From: Acidimicrobiia bacterium
GTDB lineage: Bacteria > Actinomycetota > Acidimicrobiia > Spongiisociales > ZC4RG35
Assembly: GCA_003230435.1 (NCBI GenBank)
Contig: QIDW01000203.1
Location: 1-23,611, forward strand
Direction of reading: 5' to 3'
DNA length: 23,611 nucleotides
Below the pieces are notes generated by a model. It searched no databases. It saw only the letters and a list, made by a program, of their open reading frames with translations, and was not told the origin of the DNA. Of this stretch, positions 1 through 6,740 are shown in pieces; position 1 is the first letter of the stretch; each line of letters opens with the position of its first letter. A program made the position numbers and the translations under genes.

Positions 1-2
1 AG

Positions 3-92
3 ACCAAGAAGTGGGCAAATGCGTCACAAGCCACCACATCCGAGGTTCAGGGTTGGTGAATCACACCGTTTCGACCAATAAACGACCAATAA
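3..92. repeat. Outer left arm-like repeats ACCAA(T/G)AA
   Basis: CGACCAATAA occurs at 72-81 and again at 83-92, an 11-bp period, and a related ACCAAGAA lies at 3-10. The nearest copy ends 62 bp left of the first tRNA-Ala fragment. A matching pair, CGACCAAGAA and AAACCAAGAA, lies at 6201-6220 to the right of the second fragment. Paired short direct repeats at helical phase beside an att core are typical of tyrosine-integrase arm sites. That role is inferred; the repeats themselves are directly visible. I see no gene in 1-153. Confidence 0.5.
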
Positions 93-153
93 TTCCAATG
101 CAGCCATAACACCGTCGAACGACGTAAACCCACACTGAGCAGGGGTTTCATCG

Positions 154-197
154 GTGGAGCTGAGGGGATTTGAACCCCTGACCCCTTGACTGCCAGT
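154..197 (-). repeat. tRNA-Ala(GGC) 3' fragment, att-like direct repeat copy 1
   Basis: Read on the minus strand, this 44-bp stretch is the 3' part of a tRNA. It has a T-arm with AGGGG/CCCCT around TTCAAAT, an acceptor strand CAGCTCC, discriminator A, and the 3' side of an anticodon arm with loop CTGGCAG, which gives anticodon GGC. The acceptor strand has U70, suiting the G3:U70 identity pair of tRNA-Ala. The 5' half of the tRNA is absent: the sequence to the right diverges straight after the anticodon. It is identical over 44 bp to 6019-6062. Displaced tRNA 3' ends of this kind mark integration sites of tyrosine-recombinase elements. Confidence 0.85.
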
Positions 198-671
198 CCA
201 AAGGCCCCCATACCAGCCCGTCACGCCCAGTCATCCCCAGTCACCGGAACGAAGGCTCTACCAGGGTGTTTGCTCCCACGTGGTCCCAGCCCGTCCCAAC
301 CCGTCACGTCTGGTTTCCCGATTGATAGTGGACAAATAGTGGACACCAACCTGGGATGCCGGCCAATGCTGTATCTCCACCCAGCTAGAAGACGGCAAGG
401 TAGCCGCCGTGTCTGTGACCTCAGTCCCTCAACCGGCCCAAGAAGTCGTAGTGTGGGATTTCGCGATCTTGACCCTCAATGAAACCGGCGAGGAAACAAG
501 ATGAACCCCGGATTGCTCGTCGGGTTACAAGCCAGACGAGTGGGTCTCCCTTGGTAGAGCTGACCACTGCTTAACGATGTTCAACATCATGACGCTGGGA
601 AACGCCTGCCAACCAGTGATGGGTGGTGTGGGGGGATGACAGGCGGTTTGTCATCAGTCCGTGATCAGGAT
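198..671. other. Gene-poor island end with arm-like repeats
   Basis: No convincing gene is seen in this 474-bp stretch between the first tRNA fragment and the end of the AbiEii gene. It contains clustered short repeats: CCCGTCACG or CCCAGTCA variants at about 214-245 and 288-309, then a clean pair ATAGTGGACA at 325-334 and 336-345 (11-bp period). The same ATAGTGGACA motif recurs at the other island end (5939-5959). This is best read as the attachment-site arm region of the island. Open frames crossing it lack start signals and family resemblance. Confidence 0.5.
325..345. repeat. Inner arm-like repeat pair ATAGTGGACA
   Basis: Two identical 10-bp copies lie at 325-334 and 336-345, exactly one helical turn apart and 128 bp from the tRNA fragment. 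They match the pair at 5939-5959 at the other end of the island (GATGTGGACA then ATAGTGGACA, also 11-bp period). They are probable integrase arm-binding sites by position and phasing. No protein-binding evidence can be seen from sequence alone. Confidence 0.5.
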
Positions 672-1541
672 TCAGATGAGACCGGCGATGGCCTGGCCAA
701 CTTGGTAGTGGTCACGTGGATCACATTGAGCGAGCCGCTCCTCTTCGGGAGTTGGGTTGGTGAGGAAGGCGAAGCGATCTCGAACCCTCCGGAGCCACTC
801 GTCGGTGTCGGGATCCCCGGTCAGCAGTCCGATGTCTTCGGGCGGGAAATCTTTGGGTGTGCGGCTGAACAAGTCAGCGGCCGGATCGAAAGGCCCCGAC
901 GCGATGCCCTCTTCAACGACATCGACGTACACCTTCAGGTGGGTGAGCCTGCGGATCAGTGTCTCGTCGAATGCTCCTTGTTGAGCGAACCAGGCGAGGT
1001 CGTAGAGGTCGCGTAGTAGGACGCGTCGGCGGTAGGCGGCGATCTTCTCGGCGAGCGTCTCCTCGAGGCTCATGACCGAAGCCACGACAGGCTGGAATTC
1101 GTATCCCTGATGGACCGGAAAGTCGATGGGGACAAGTCGCTCGGATGGAAGCCAGGGTGCCCGCGGGTTGATCTCGACCCGGGCATCGATAGCGGGGCTG
1201 CCGAGAGGTGTAGTGATGGCAAGGAGTCCTCGCCGGTGAGCGGTTACGACCTCGATATCGAAGCGAATCTCATGCAGTTCGACGCCATGGACAGCCTCTA
1301 AGACAATGTCGGCGACAGTCTCATCGGCCGCCGCGAAATCAAGGTCGGTTGAGAACCGGCCGAGGTTCCCAGCCCGGTACTTGCGCAATGCGGTGCCACC
1401 CTTAAAGGTCAACCCCAGATCGAAGATCCCTTGGTCACCGAGGATCTTGAGGGCGTAGTCCTGGGCCACGTCCAAGAGGGCAGGGTCCCGGCCTCCATGA
1501 CGACCTTGGTAGTGACGGGCGAGGTATCCCTCGGTTATCAA
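672..1541 (-). CDS. abiEii: AbiEii-family nucleotidyltransferase toxin
   Basis: This is the toxin of a type IV-like toxin-antitoxin / abortive phage infection system (289 aa). AbiEii-family proteins are nucleotidyltransferases; characterised relatives add nucleotides to tRNA or otherwise block growth. The family signature is clear: a GGTALRK motif at residues 48-54, then S64-TDLDF at 64-69 (metal-binding aspartates), and a conserved helical segment with EKIAAYRRR and RDLYDL further on. The start is TTG, overlapping the antitoxin stop in a TTGA arrangement, so the two genes are translationally coupled. No truncation or frameshift is seen. Location inside the tRNA-bounded island fits a mobile defence module. 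The family call is firm; the cellular target is not predictable from sequence. Confidence 0.92.
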   Translation of the reverse strand: MITEGYLARHYQGRHGGRDPALLDVAQDYALKILGDQGIFDLGLTFKGGTALRKYRAGNLGRFSTDLDFAAADETVADIVLEAVHGVELHEIRFDIEVVTAHRRGLLAITTPLGSPAIDARVEINPRAPWLPSERLVPIDFPVHQGYEFQPVVASVMSLEETLAEKIAAYRRRVLLRDLYDLAWFAQQGAFDETLIRRLTHLKVYVDVVEEGIASGPFDPAADLFSRTPKDFPPEDIGLLTGDPDTDEWLRRVRDRFAFLTNPTPEEERLAQCDPRDHYQVGQAIAGLI

Positions 1542-2398
1542 TCGAGGTCTCCCTCATCGGACGCAATAGGGCTGTCGACAGAGGTTTGCCCACCACCGCG
1601 GTCGGCTCCGCCGGGGTGTCCATGACGAAGCAAAGAGTCGTACACATCCCACTTCTTGTTGTATCGGCTGACTGCGTCCCTGGGCCCGAGATAGAAGGGA
1701 CCTGACCCGGGAGGCGCCATGTCGCGGATGTGGTCTGCGAGCGGTGTGTGACCACCCGTCTCGACGAGATACCCCGTGCGCATCCATGCCGACCGAGGTC
1801 GCCCCTCAAGTTCTGCCACCAGCAGTCCCTGATCCACACGGGACACGGCGATGTTGAGCCACTCGTCGATGTTGGGCCAGTCCCGAAACGCACTCGGACG
1901 GACTCCGATAAGTGCCACCAACGATTCCACCCGCCAAACCGGCAGGCCCCGAACCTCGTCGGGTTCGAGACTCGCCTGGACTCTGGTCACACGGAAGCCG
2001 CGTAGGGCATGAGGAACACTGGCCGCTGGTGGGATGGAGAGAACATGCTTGGCCGGGCTGCGTGATGTCAGACGCTGGAGCCACGCCGCAGAGTCATACC
2101 CAACGGTCACCGAAAAGCCGGGACGTCGAGCCAACGTAGCTCTCACCTCAACGAAAGGATCGCCCGAACCGATAGGACCCGCCCGAGACCCAGGAGCGAA
2201 CTCCCAGGTCCCCCTGGTCCGAAGCGGCAACAACCATCCGTGACGCACCAAACGCTCCGCCACCGTCGAAACCGGCAATGGCACACCGGCTCGACCAGCG
2301 AATTCGGACAGTTGTTCCCTGGTGACAACCTGGGGTTGTTCCAACTCCAACTCGGACAACACACCGGCCACACTGGCAGGAGCACTCCGGCTCTTCAT
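1538..2398 (-). CDS. abiEi: AbiEi-family antitoxin / transcriptional autorepressor
   Basis: The product (286 aa) is the cognate antitoxin of the downstream AbiEii toxin. The N-terminus (about residues 22-65, with VVTREQLSEFAG and RLVRHGWLLPL) is a winged-helix domain of the AbiEi type. The remainder resembles the C-terminal antitoxin domain of the family. I chose the ATG at 2396-2398 because GGAG lies five bases upstream and the winged helix follows at the usual distance; the open frame extends further upstream without homology. The gene ends in a 4-base overlap with the toxin start. AbiEi proteins repress their own operon by binding inverted repeats, and an inverted repeat lies just upstream (2404-2447). 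Confidence 0.88.
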   Translation of the reverse strand: MKSRSAPASVAGVLSELELEQPQVVTREQLSEFAGRAGVPLPVSTVAERLVRHGWLLPLRTRGTWEFAPGSRAGPIGSGDPFVEVRATLARRPGFSVTVGYDSAAWLQRLTSRSPAKHVLSIPPAASVPHALRGFRVTRVQASLEPDEVRGLPVWRVESLVALIGVRPSAFRDWPNIDEWLNIAVSRVDQGLLVAELEGRPRSAWMRTGYLVETGGHTPLADHIRDMAPPGSGPFYLGPRDAVSRYNKKWDVYDSLLRHGHPGGADRGGGQTSVDSPIASDEGDLD

Positions 2399-2403
2399 TG
2401 TCA

Positions 2404-2447
2404 CTCCATGTCGTTTCACGCCACATAATACGTACAACGACATAGAA
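2404..2447 (-). promoter_or_regulatory. Inverted repeat in abiE promoter, likely AbiEi operator
   Basis: Two half-sites of about 18 bp, at 2404-2421 and 2430-2447, form an imperfect inverted repeat with a perfect 8-bp core (ATGTCGTT at 2408-2415, AACGACAT at 2436-2443). A TATTAT box on the minus strand (2425-2430) lies between them, only about 30 bp from the abiEi start. AbiEi is known to autoregulate through inverted repeats overlapping its promoter, so binding here would occlude the -10 region. The half-sites are visible; the operator role is inferred. Confidence 0.6.
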
Positions 2448-2675
2448 AGCCACCATCGTGCGTCTTGAAGAACATCTCCGAAGCTCAAAACGTCCTCACA
2501 AGCCACCTCTCGGCTCCGCGTCTCTTCGCGGGAAAGGTGGTGGTCTGGGGCACCACGAGTATTGTGGCATCGATATTGCTTCCCCCCATATCTGTCGAAT
2601 CTCTCCGTCGTGGAATTGTACGTGGATGAGTCCTTCGTCTCGGATGATCCGCGCCTTACCGCGTCGCTCGGTGGC

Positions 2676-5066
2676 GTGAACAGCAAAGAGGACCGGCTCG
2701 GGTACGAGGAGCTGGCTCGCCGCGTAGATGAGCTCGAGGGGGAGAACGCTCGCTTGCGTGGTCTGCTTGGGCTCGATCATCGCGCTCGCGGTGGACATGA
2801 GTCTGCGTGGACTCCGACGCTTCTCTCCGCGCCGTCCGACATTTCACAGGTCGACGCAACGGCGAGCGAAGCCGACAAACTGGCGCTATTGAGATCACTG
2901 TTCGGGGTGCGCACGGACGTGCACGCCATCCGATGGGAGAACGTCTCGACGGGCAGAGCAGGCTGGTCACCGGCCACTCGGGGTGGCTGGTCGCGTCGCC
3001 CGGCGACCAAGGACTATCTGCCGCTAACCGACGACGTGCTCCTTGGTCATTTACGTGGGGAGGTGACCGTGGGCATCTATCCGCTCCTGCGCGGCGACAC
3101 CTGCGCCTTGATCGCATGCGACTTCGACAAGGGGTCTTGGGCGCTCGACGCTCTGGCTTATCTCGACGCCTGCCACTCCAACGGGGTTCCGGCGGTGTTG
3201 GAGCGGTCACGATCTGGCGACGGAGGCCACGTGTGGGTGCTCTTCGGCGGCCAGGTGCCGGCGTCGAAGGCCCGGGCTATGGCCGCAGCGTTGCTCCGCC
3301 AGGCGATGACGACCCGAGCAGAACTCGATCTCACCAGCTACGACCGGCTCTTTCCGTCCCAGGACTTTATGCCGAAAGCGGGGTTCGGCAATCTCATCGC
3401 GCTGCCGCTTCAGGGGGAGTGTGTCCGCCGGGGTATGACAGTGTTTCTGGATCCCGCAACCATGTCGCCCTGGCCTGATCAGTGGGCGTTCCTGTCTTCG
3501 GTGGCTCGGATGACACCTGAAGCCGTTACTTCTCTCGCCGCTTCGCTCCGCCCGGTCGACGCCGGACCGGCGCTCACTCTCGCCGATCTGGCCAAGATGG
3601 AGGGCCCGCCACCACCCAAAGTGATCAGGGCACGCCTCGGGGCGATGCTCTCGATCGAGCGCGCCGGATTGCCGCCGGCGGTGGTCGCGGCGTTGAAGCA
3701 TCTCGGGTCAATCGCCAATCCGGAGTTCTATGAGAAGCAGCGGATGCGCTTCTCCACCTGGGACACACCCCGTTTCATCCGCTGCTACGGCGAGGACCTC
3801 GAGTGGCTCCACCTGCCTCGCGGCCTGACCGAGCGTGTCGGTGAGTTTGTTGGTGGGCTCGGCAGCTCGATCGACTTGATCGATGACCGCCCCGAGCATG
3901 CACCTGTCGGTCTTCGGTTTGTCGGATCGCTGCGCCCACAGCAAGCGGCGGCGGTCGCCGATCTCGTCGCCCATGATCTGGGCGTGCTGGTCGCGCCACC
4001 CGGGGCGGGCAAGAGCGTTATCGCCTGTGCGGTCGTCGCTCACCACGATGCGCCCACCCTGGTGGTGGTTGATCGCAAGGAACTCGTCGATCAATGGCGG
4101 TCACGGCTGGAGGAGCAACTCGGGCTCGATCCGTCCGAGATCGGTCAGATCGGTGGCGGCCGAGGCCAGCCAACCGGTTTGGTCGATGTCGCCATGATCC
4201 AGAGCCTGGCCCGGCGCAATGACCCGTCGATCTTCGACCCCTACGGTCTCGTCGTGGTCGACGAGTGCCACCACATTCCGGCCGTGTCGTTTGCATCATG
4301 CGTGCAGGCCGCTCGGACGCGCCGTTGGCTGGGTCTGACTGCCACCCCCTATCGGCGTGACAAGCTCGAAGCGATCATCGGATTCCAGTGCGGTCCGACC
4401 CGTCATGAGATCAAGCCTGCCGCCCTGGAAGGCATAGAGCTTGTGCGCCGTGACCTCGTTGTCCACCAGACCGCAACGGAGGTAACGGAGGATCAAGCCG
4501 CCCATATCCACAAGGTGTTCGCGGCGCTGGTCGAGGACAAGCAGCGAACAGCTCAGATCTGCGGGGATGTACACGACGCCGTTGCATTGGGGCGGACATG
4601 CTTGGTCCTCACCCAACGCATCGACCATCTCGACTCGATCGTCAACGAACTCACCGGCATGGGTGATGTGGCGTACGTGCTGAGAGGTGGGTTGGGAAAG
4701 AAGGCACGTGCCGCCGTAGGCGAAGCAATGGCCAATCGCGAGCCCGGCTCAGGGATCGTGGTCATCGCAACCGGCTCTTACCTCGGCGAAGGATTCGACT
4801 GGCCAGAACTTGACACACTGTTCCTCGCCTTCCCGCTGGCCTTCAAGGGACGTGTCGTTCAGTACGTCGGACGGCTCCTCCGAGCCCACGAAGGCAAGCA
4901 CCACGTCGAGCTGCACGACTACGTCGATGTCAAGGTACCGGTGCTCGATCGGATGCACACGAAACGTCTGCCCGCCTATACCATCCTTGGCTTCGACGTG
5001 CCCAAGACCCGACGACCGATCAGCCGACCGAACCCGAGCACAGACCAGGTGCCCGATGCCTTCTGA
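2676..5066 (+). CDS. TOTE-type archaeo-eukaryotic primase fused to SF2 helicase
   Basis: This is a large (796 aa) nucleic-acid conflict protein. After a short coiled coil (EELARRVDELEGENARLRGL) comes an AEP domain of the TOTE conflict type. It has LLRSLFGVRTDVHA, the metal-binding DFDK at 149-152 and SRSGDGGHVW at 178-187 with the catalytic histidine. The C-terminal half is an SF2 helicase: Walker A PPGAGKS (to S447), DECH at 529-532, the LTATPYR motif, and QYVGRLLR at about 729. TOTE systems are predicted from comparative genomics to act against invading nucleic acids, usually beside nucleases; none is seen here. The cysteine-rich knuckle often found after the first AEP strands is absent. 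The GTG at 2676 is my preferred start. The frame is open to 2562, but that part resembles nothing and approaches the abiE promoter. Confidence 0.85.
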   Translation: MNSKEDRLGYEELARRVDELEGENARLRGLLGLDHRARGGHESAWTPTLLSAPSDISQVDATASEADKLALLRSLFGVRTDVHAIRWENVSTGRAGWSPATRGGWSRRPATKDYLPLTDDVLLGHLRGEVTVGIYPLLRGDTCALIACDFDKGSWALDALAYLDACHSNGVPAVLERSRSGDGGHVWVLFGGQVPASKARAMAAALLRQAMTTRAELDLTSYDRLFPSQDFMPKAGFGNLIALPLQGECVRRGMTVFLDPATMSPWPDQWAFLSSVARMTPEAVTSLAASLRPVDAGPALTLADLAKMEGPPPPKVIRARLGAMLSIERAGLPPAVVAALKHLGSIANPEFYEKQRMRFSTWDTPRFIRCYGEDLEWLHLPRGLTERVGEFVGGLGSSIDLIDDRPEHAPVGLRFVGSLRPQQAAAVADLVAHDLGVLVAPPGAGKSVIACAVVAHHDAPTLVVVDRKELVDQWRSRLEEQLGLDPSEIGQIGGGRGQPTGLVDVAMIQSLARRNDPSIFDPYGLVVVDECHHIPAVSFASCVQAARTRRWLGLTATPYRRDKLEAIIGFQCGPTRHEIKPAALEGIELVRRDLVVHQTATEVTEDQAAHIHKVFAALVEDKQRTAQICGDVHDAVALGRTCLVLTQRIDHLDSIVNELTGMGDVAYVLRGGLGKKARAAVGEAMANREPGSGIVVIATGSYLGEGFDWPELDTLFLAFPLAFKGRVVQYVGRLLRAHEGKHHVELHDYVDVKVPVLDRMHTKRLPAYTILGFDVPKTRRPISRPNPSTDQVPDAF

Positions 5067-5373
5067 CACCGGACTCAACGAACTCATCGAGCGGATCACC
5101 GTGGACGCCTATGGCGACGAAGGCTACTGGTCCTTCCGCCAAGCCTTCGAGGACGAGATCGAGTTCCCGATACCAGCAACCCTCGCCGGCATCGAAGTCA
5201 AGGTCACCGGCATCGACTTCGACGGCAACGAACGACGAGGCATCCTCGCCATCATCCAACGAGACGACCATTCCGCCACCGTCTCCCTCCTCGACATCGA
5301 GGTGTCGACCTCCGAACATAGGGCGGCGACCCGGCTCTTTGCCGCCTACAAGCGCTGGCTCGGCATCAGCTGA
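5056..5373 (+). CDS. Small conserved protein coupled to the primase-helicase
   Basis: A 105-aa acidic protein whose ATG lies inside the last codons of the helicase gene (overlap 5056-5066), so it is probably co-translated. The sequence, with ERITVDAYGDEG near the start and ATLAGIEVKVTGIDFDG in the middle, resembles a family of short actinobacterial proteins often labelled 'calcium-binding protein', found beside plasmid and island genes. I see no EF-hand, so that label should not be taken as a function. Its position suggests an accessory or regulator of the helicase. Family resemblance is moderate; function is unknown. Confidence 0.7.
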   Translation: MPSDTGLNELIERITVDAYGDEGYWSFRQAFEDEIEFPIPATLAGIEVKVTGIDFDGNERRGILAIIQRDDHSATVSLLDIEVSTSEHRAATRLFAAYKRWLGIS

Positions 5374-5386
5374 CGGCGGACCCTAT

Positions 5387-5753
5387 GTGACGGCTCGCAC
5401 GATATCGTTCCGTCGCGAACGGCAGGACATTGTTCCGCCTGTGGAAGTGATTGGCCCGCAGGACATCGTTCCGGTCTGGCTTCTCCTTCGATTCATCGAG
5501 CGAGAAGGCCAGGTGTCCGAGGAAGAGCTTCGCAAGGAGTCAGTTTCAGTGTCGCTTGGCGGGTGAGAGCCCGTCGGAGATCGCGGCAGCGTTGGGCCGC
5601 ACCACGCCGCACCTCGTCAGTTGTCCGGTTCGGGGACTGGTGGACAACCTTCATGACCGCCTACATGCCGGGAGCTTTGAGTCAGACCTGAAGCCCTTCG
5701 TCCGCACCTGGCCGCGCCCTACAAATACGAACCCGCCACTGCTCTCGACCTGA
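5387..5753 (+). pseudogene. Possible decayed ORF pair with internal short repeats
   Basis: A 59-aa frame starts at GTG 5387 and ends at 5566. It contains a helix-like stretch (VWLLLRFIEREGQVSEEEL). A second frame continues as GESPSEIAAALGRTTPHLV up to 5753, as if a single helix-turn-helix-like protein had been shifted around 5550. No ribosome-binding site is seen. The DNA holds three near-identical 12-bp repeats GAYATYGTTCCG at 5401-5412, 5426-5437 and 5462-5473. I do not recognise the protein. It could be a remnant of a mobile-element gene or simply non-coding island DNA. Confidence 0.3.
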
Positions 5754-6018
5754 TCAGAGAGACGATCACTAGCCAATTCGAATAAGAGAGGTCCAACCGA
5801 GCTCTACCGTCACGGATGGACGGTGGGCCGGCGTTCAACATGACCGTGGTCCGATCTCGGTGACGATCGGAATTCACTCATCAGTCCCGACCCGAAACGT
5901 AGCGTGAAGACCTCAAGAGAACGGCTCGATGATCAGTGGATGTGGACAGATAGTGGACATGGTCCCAAATCCAAGAACCCCACAATCTGGAAAACTGGCA
6001 TCCCACCAGGGATTATAC
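5754..6018. other. Gene-free right end of the island
   Basis: No gene is supported here. The only structure I see is the arm-like repeat pair at 5939-5959, 60 bp before the second tRNA-Ala fragment. Confidence 0.5.
5939..5959. repeat. Inner arm-like repeat pair GATGTGGACA/ATAGTGGACA
   Basis: GATGTGGACA at 5939-5948 and ATAGTGGACA at 5950-5959 are spaced by 11 bp and share the motif and orientation of the pair at 325-345. In a circularised island the order would be this pair, 60 bp, the 44-bp core, 128 bp, then the other pair. That is the layout of a phage-type attP with arm sites. The function is inferred. Confidence 0.5.
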
Positions 6019-6062
6019 GTGGAGCTGAGGGGATTTGAACCCCTGACCCCTTGACTGCCAGT
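6019..6062 (-). repeat. tRNA-Ala(GGC) 3' fragment, att-like direct repeat copy 2
   Basis: Identical over 44 bp to 154-197 and in the same orientation. It includes the T-arm, the acceptor 3' strand and the anticodon arm down to GACTGGCAG on the minus strand. As in copy 1, the tRNA 5' half is missing: the sequence after 6062 does not continue into D-arm or acceptor sequence. The two copies bound a 5,865-bp segment. Neither end restores an intact tRNA, so the gene used for the original integration must lie outside the window or has been lost. Confidence 0.85.
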
Positions 6063-6740
6063 TACCTCAGGCACCCAACATCGCCAATCGCTAGTTGACG
6101 CCTCGACCCCTAAATGTGTTATGAAACCTGACTGTTGCAGACTTGTGCGTCGTTTCGCCCGATGGTACATACCTGCCCGAACTCGGCCTCTGGGAGTCGC
6201 CGACCAAGAAAAACCAAGAAATCTTGACTCTCCGCAAAACATACAATCCCGGTTATGGGCAAGCCTGCCTGAACGGCATCACCCGCTAGCGGGAGCTGGT
6301 CTGGTCACTGTGAGTGCCTGGCGTCTGTCTAGTGACAATCCGTAATGCCGAATCTCTCCTGATCTGGGTATTCGCGCTATGTCGTTCCTGCGAGTGTTGT
6401 CGAGTGATAGAGAGATCTCCATAGTTCCGTTAGAAGTTCTGTTAGAAGTTCGGGCCAACATGCCCGTTGCCCTGTAAGCCCCGCGAAGCCTCCCGACGAG
6501 ACGCCTGATGACGTGGGCTGGGCACCCCAAGAAGTTGTTGACTTCCTTAGGAAGAAGCTTTCCAATATCCTGGAACGGTTGAAGGCCTGGAGAGGAATGG
6601 ACTCGCCCACCAGGACGACCCTTCGGTGCGTGAAAGTTCTCCAATCGGCTGGCCCACCCAACTTACTGAACTCGAATTTGGATGACCTCGAAAATTCAGG
6701 GAGATTGTGGGGCGAGCGAAAGTGACCGATATACGCCTGG
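6063..6740. other. Gene-poor stretch between att repeat and selD
   Basis: I find no supported gene in these 678 bp. Structures seen are an arm-like pair CGACCAAGAA/AAACCAAGAA at 6201-6220, a perfect 12-bp palindrome CCCGCTAGCGGG at 6282-6293, and a tandem GTTAGAAGTTC at 6429-6439 and 6441-6451 (12-bp period). Several open frames on both strands cross the region, but they have no ribosome-binding sites, overlap one another and resemble no family. It is probably the eroded end of another integrated element. Confidence 0.45.
6201..6220. repeat. Outer right arm-like repeat pair CGACCAAGAA/AAACCAAGAA
   Basis: The motif ACCAAGAA appears twice in phase 10 bp apart, 139 bp right of the second tRNA fragment. 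It is the counterpart of the CGACCAATAA pair at 72-92, which lies 62 bp left of the first fragment. Removing the island would place both pairs around a single 44-bp core. The arm-site role is an inference. Confidence 0.45.

Noticed and set aside
24..224. Minus-strand ORF ending in GSQGVRGSNPLSST across the tRNA fragment
   Set aside because: This is a translation of the tRNA-Ala 3' end (GGGGTTCAAATCCCC); the same peptide appears at the second fragment.
154..230. Complete tRNA-Ala gene
   Set aside because: Sequence after the anticodon arm does not continue into the anticodon 5' stem, D-arm or acceptor 5' strand; only the 3' 44 bp is present.
636..1016. Plus-strand ORF of 126 aa
   Set aside because: Antisense shadow of the AbiEii toxin gene.
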